Of a DNA stretch of 64,000 nt, positions 60,615 to 64,000 are shown piece by piece. Source of the DNA: Reticulitermes lucifugus (taxonomy: Eukaryota; Arthropoda; Insecta; Blattodea; Rhinotermitidae). Position 1 is the first letter of the stretch; each line of letters opens with the position of its first letter. The notes below the pieces were generated by a model. It was not told where the DNA came from and searched no databases. It was given only the letters and a program-made list of their open reading frames with translations. Location: the NCBI GenBank assembly GCA_026260175.1, contig JAKCWW010000971.1, positions 18,696-82,695 on the forward strand. The letters run 5' to 3'. Position numbers and translations under genes: made by a program.

Positions 60615-61295
60615 TATAGTAAAAATTCATCATTATAACTACTATAATTCTGGGCAGCCAAGTTGCTAGCCATAAGTCGTACATGCTCCACGCATAACTG
60701 CAAATATCAAAATACGACATATTGGTTGGTGAAATGTGCACTGCTGTAGGGAAAGGAAGCTACAGTGACAGATTATATGCCTGACGATCTCAAACACAAA
60801 ATGATGTCCTTGGTGACTGTAACTGTAGTGATGGTAGTGCTTCAGGGTCCAGCTGAAAAACTGGGTAAGCTAACAGTGATATGACTGACATGAGATAAAA
60901 ACTTCCAGAAAGGAATTATTTAATAGAATTGGCGAGTTGAGAATTGTTTTTAGGCGGAATATTCAATTAATGAACTAACACAGTATACAGTCTGAGGGAG
61001 TACCATGTTTATATGAATGAGAAAATGATACACACAAGCAGCACAGAGAATAGGATTGATGAACAGGCCAGAAAGAATAATTACATTAGGAGCTGAAGAA
61101 GATTTCAATGAGGTCTCAATCACCACAGTGTGAAGACCTAAAAAGAAAACTGATAAATGCTTAGACATAGGAATAACTCAACATCATATAGACAAGACAG
61201 AGAATTGGAAATAAAAGTGGAAAAAGAGTAACAACTTTCTGTAAGAAAACGAAATACTTAAAAAAAATGCAAAATGTTCTGTAGAAATGAAGACA
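60474..61295. repeat. Partial duplication unit A (MESH1 exon fragment plus intron)
   Basis: About 820 bp nearly identical to 62,972-63,796. It covers part of the MESH1 exon and about 680 bp of the intron upstream. Differences are scattered point changes and small indels. The two units are in direct orientation about 2.5 kb apart and bracket the real last exon. The left edge falls at the shared bases AGTTGGC. Confidence 0.9.
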
Positions 61296-61357
61296 GGGAA
61301 AACTTCCTCTTTACTTTGTCATGAAGCAGTATTAATAAATATTCATTTCATACTGCA

Positions 61358-61363
61358 TTTATT
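61358..61363 (-). terminator. Putative MESH1 polyadenylation signal
   Basis: AATAAA on the minus strand, about 150 nt beyond the MESH1 stop. It lies roughly 60 bp before the edge of the duplicated block at 61,295. Confidence 0.45.
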
Positions 61364-61516
61364 TATCACAGATGCTCCACAATACATGAATTTTCAGAGA
61401 CATGAAATTTGTCTTGATGGGGTGTGGGGTTACCACCATAGTGCAGTATTTTATTATATGAAGATGGTCAGCCAACACCACTGGATATGGTACAGACACT
61501 CAAAGGCATCAAACTA

Positions 61517-61741
61517 TCAGCTGGTACAGTGCCTTTTAAATATTTCATCTAGACTATCCTCCAAATTTTTATTGGTGCCTCTCAGTCCATTAACAACTTT
61601 CTGGGCCCACTCATAGTATTCCTGAACTCTCTCTGGTGCCCAGCCCTCTGGGGATGCCCTCTCTAAATCACGTAGATTATACAGCTTGTCTGCCAGCTTT
61701 ATCAACTTTGCACCAGGGCTGGATCCTGCTGCATGTTCTAC
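61517..61741 (-). CDS. Mesh1: MESH1 (HDDC3) last exon: guanosine-3',5'-bis(diphosphate) 3'-pyrophosphohydrolase
   Basis: This 225-nt exon encodes the last 74 residues plus TGA. It begins [20 protein letters not shown] and includes [14 protein letters not shown] and [16 protein letters not shown]. This is the C-terminal half of MESH1, the metazoan homologue of bacterial SpoT hydrolase, an HD-domain enzyme that hydrolyses ppGpp and NADPH in vitro. The [12 protein letters not shown] helix belongs to the HD fold. The acceptor is TTGCAG, phase 0, joining the exon at 62,914. The C-terminus is short with no targeting signal, consistent with a cytosolic enzyme. Confidence 0.95.
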   Translation of the reverse strand, partial: VEHAAGSSPGAKLIKLADKLYNLRDLERASPEGWAPERVQEYYEWAQKVVNGLRGTNKNLEDSLDEIFKRHCTS

Positions 61742-62504
61742 CTGCAATCAGAAATAAAAAATATCCACTTTTGAGACACCACACAACAGAAATAAACTGT
61801 ATTAAATTGGATACTGAGTTCTGATGTTAAGCCAGTTTAAGGTATGTGTATGTCTGTTGCCTACACTCATAAGCAACCATGTGGAACTTGGGAAGAACAC
61901 TGAAATAAGACTTTCCATTGGATTTTGAACAAATATTACACTAGTATCTCCATAAATACAAGACCCATAGTGAAACCAACTGGTCTGGCCAAGAGATATC
62001 TCACACATGAATCAGGATTGTAACTTCTGCTTTTAGCATCTAGCTGTATTGTGTGTTGAACCCATTCCAATGTTTTGATGTACAATTCAGTCACCACCTT
62101 TACCTGCCTGCAACTTATGCTAAAAAGTTGGAACAGCTTCAACATTTGACGGAACTAGATCTCAAATGCCTACATTATTAGAGACATTTCACAAGAACCT
62201 ACGCACAAAAATGAATCAAGGGTGTCAACCATTATGCCATAACATCCTGGGCAAATGACACCTTCTAAAAGCATGGAATTTAAGTTGCATAATACTTCCG
62301 TAAAACAGGAAATAAAAATACTGGCGATAACATAAATATTTTCAATTTATCTGTTATCAACAATAACAGGATGGAACCGAATATCAAGTGAAAGATATGT
62401 TGGATGGTTGAAATCAATGATTATTATTTGCGATGTAACCGAGTGTAATAACTCATTCATAAACTCCAGTAATATGACATTATAACTATTGTCATACTTC
62501 CAAA

Positions 62505-62720
62505 CTTATGTGGGGCCATGCCATGGCTCAGGCGGTTAGTAGCAAGCCTCTCACCACAGAGGTCCACATTCAATCCCAGGCCAGTACATGTGTAATTTGT
62601 GATGGGAAAAGTGCCACTGGGACAGGCTTTTTCCTGGGTATTTTAGTTTTCCTGTCAGTATCATTCCACCAGTGCTCCACACTCATTCATTCATCTATCA
62701 CTGATGCTATTTAATCACAG
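62505..62720 (+). mobile_element. tRNA-derived SINE in the MESH1 intron
   Basis: ATGGCTCAGGCGGTTAGTAG (A box) and GAGGTCCACATTCAATCCC (B box), then the tail TTTTCCTGTCAGTATCATTC and CACACTCATTCATTCATC. Confidence 0.75.
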
Positions 62721-62745
62721 CACACTGGCCAGTGTCATTAAATAC

Positions 62746-62760
62746 ACACACACACACACA
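62746..62760. repeat. (CA)n microsatellite
   Basis: About seven CA units directly after the SINE at 62.5-62.7 kb, probably its tail. Confidence 0.85.
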
Positions 62761-62913
62761 ATGTGTAGTACAAACACTATGATGACATGCACCAGCCATC
62801 TACTTAGCCATCATGCTGCCCAAACAGTTGGTGAAATTTATGGCACAGTCTATGGTACATGCCACACTGCACCATTATACTAGCAGTATCAGGGAATACA
62901 GTAAGCACATCAC

Positions 62914-63113
62914 CTGCAATCTCTTTCGTTCAGCTTTGGGTAAGCTTTTATCGTCTGTCACCTCCTTCACTAGTTGGCACACATTAACACCAAACTCTGC
63001 TTCAATCTCATCAAAGCTAGTATCAGTGTCTTCTACTGTGTCATGGAGAATAGCTGCCTGTACTACTTCCACATCCCGTACATTTCCTTCCTCTGTCAGA
63101 ATTTCAGCTACAC
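62914..63113 (-). CDS. Mesh1: MESH1 (HDDC3) penultimate exon: HD-domain catalytic core
   Basis: This 200-nt exon starts in phase after an ACTATAG acceptor and encodes [20 protein letters not shown], then [14 protein letters not shown], which carries the metal-binding HD and ED residues. [15 protein letters not shown] and ERKRLQ follow. It ends at Q|GTGATG, phase 0 with the last exon. Together the two exons give about 141 of roughly 180 residues. The first part (...RRKDxxxTPYINHPI) must lie beyond 64,000; I saw no candidate in 63,114-64,000. This copy is intact, unlike the duplicate at 60,474. Confidence 0.95.
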
Positions 63114-63796
63114 CTATAGTGAAAATACATAATTAAAACTACTATAATTCTGGGCAGCCAAGTTGCTAGCCACAAGTCGTACATGCTCCACGCAAAACTG
63201 CAAATATCAAAATATGACATATTTGTTGGTGAAATGTGCACTGCTGTAGGGAAAGGAAGCTACAGTGACAGATTATATGCCTGACGATCTCAAACACAAA
63301 ATGATGTCCTTGGTGACTGTAACTGTAGTGATGGTAGTGCTTCAGGGTCCAGCTGAAAAACTGGGTAAGCTAACAGTGATATGACTGACATGAGATAAAA
63401 ACTTCCAGAAAGGAATTATTTAATAGAATTGGCGAGTTGAGAATTGTTTTTAGGCGGAATATTCAATTAATGAACTAACACAGTATACAGTCTGAGGGAG
63501 TACCATGTTTATATGAATGAGAAAATGATACACACAAGCAGCACAGTGAATAGTATTGATGAACAGGCCAGAAAGAATAATTACATTAGGAGCTGAAGAA
63601 GATTTCAATGAGGTCTGGATCACCACAGTGTGAAGACCTAAAATGAAAACTGATAAATGTTTAGATGTAGGAATGACTCAATATCATATAGACAAGACAG
63701 AGAATTGGAAATAAAAGTGGAAAAATAAGTTAACAACTTTCTGTAAGAAGATGAAATATTTAAAAAAAATGCAAAACATCCTGTAGAAATGAAGAC
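62972..63796. repeat. Partial duplication unit B (source copy inside MESH1)
   Basis: The partner of 60,474-61,295. It contains the intact exon boundary and the intron upstream. Since it keeps the open frame and acceptor, it is the source and the other unit the derivative. Confidence 0.9.
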
Positions 63797-64000
63797 AAAG
63801 GTTGAATAAATTTATAAGATGAAAACATAAACTGAAGGATTGTTCTAATTTATGTGCAAGGAATGGATCCTCATGTACACTATAGAGACTACACTACATA
63901 CATACACATATACATTCACCGATCCAACATCCACGCGAGTAGGATTGGATATGGAATTCGTCAAGAACAGAGTAGATTGCAATATGCAATCAAGTCAAAA
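63797..64000. other. Window end, MESH1 intron
   Basis: Beyond the duplicated unit. I see nothing coding here. The first MESH1 exon(s) should lie to the right. Confidence 0.4.

Overview
This is eukaryotic, almost certainly insect, genomic DNA. It holds spliced genes with GT-AG introns, tRNA-derived SINEs, non-LTR retrotransposon tails and DNA transposons with TA or TTA target duplications. Many decayed LINE 3' tails read like 'RWxDxIKMxL...GMDWxxLAQDRDxW', a pattern I associate with termite and cockroach genomes. A blattodean host is therefore my best guess; it is an inference, not a proof.

Layout. (1) Positions 1-18,950 are CpG-containing and gene-poor: decayed LINE, mariner and MITE copies, a 105-bp tandem repeat, and one assembly gap inside a TIR element. 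(2) At 19,082-19,256 on the + strand lies the terminal coding exon of a Wnt gene (Wnt11-like C-terminus); I found none of its other exons. (3) The minus strand from 58,658 down to 22,583 carries a complete gene for UDP-glucose:glycoprotein glucosyltransferase (UGGT). I resolved it into 24 coding exons with consistent phases, giving 1,551 residues. It runs from a signal peptide to an HTEL ER-retrieval signal, which sits alone in a 29-nt last exon. UGGT and Wnt converge tail to tail. UGGT introns carry a PIF/Harbinger-like element with a small MADF-like ORF, a foldback with a hammerhead-like motif, pogo-like MITEs, SINEs and LINE tails. (4) Positions 59,150-60,473 are a CpG-rich spacer with two tandem repeat arrays. 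(5) Positions 61,517-63,113 on the minus strand hold the last two exons of MESH1 (HDDC3); the 5' exon(s) lie beyond the window. A roughly 0.82-kb partial duplication of the penultimate exon and its upstream intron sits just downstream of the MESH1 3' end as a dead exon.

UGGT is the ER folding sensor that re-glucosylates misfolded glycoproteins. MESH1 is a cytosolic HD-domain (p)ppGpp/NADPH phosphatase. Wnt is a secreted signalling ligand. The three are neighbours with no evident functional link. CpG is scarce across UGGT (about 19.3-59.1 kb) and MESH1 (60.5-63.9 kb) and common elsewhere, which is what germline gene-body methylation of housekeeping genes would leave. I found no CRISPR, operon or prokaryotic-type system and no convincing new biological system. 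The most unusual items are the foldback, the Harbinger insertion, the MESH1 partial duplication and the isolated HTEL micro-exon.
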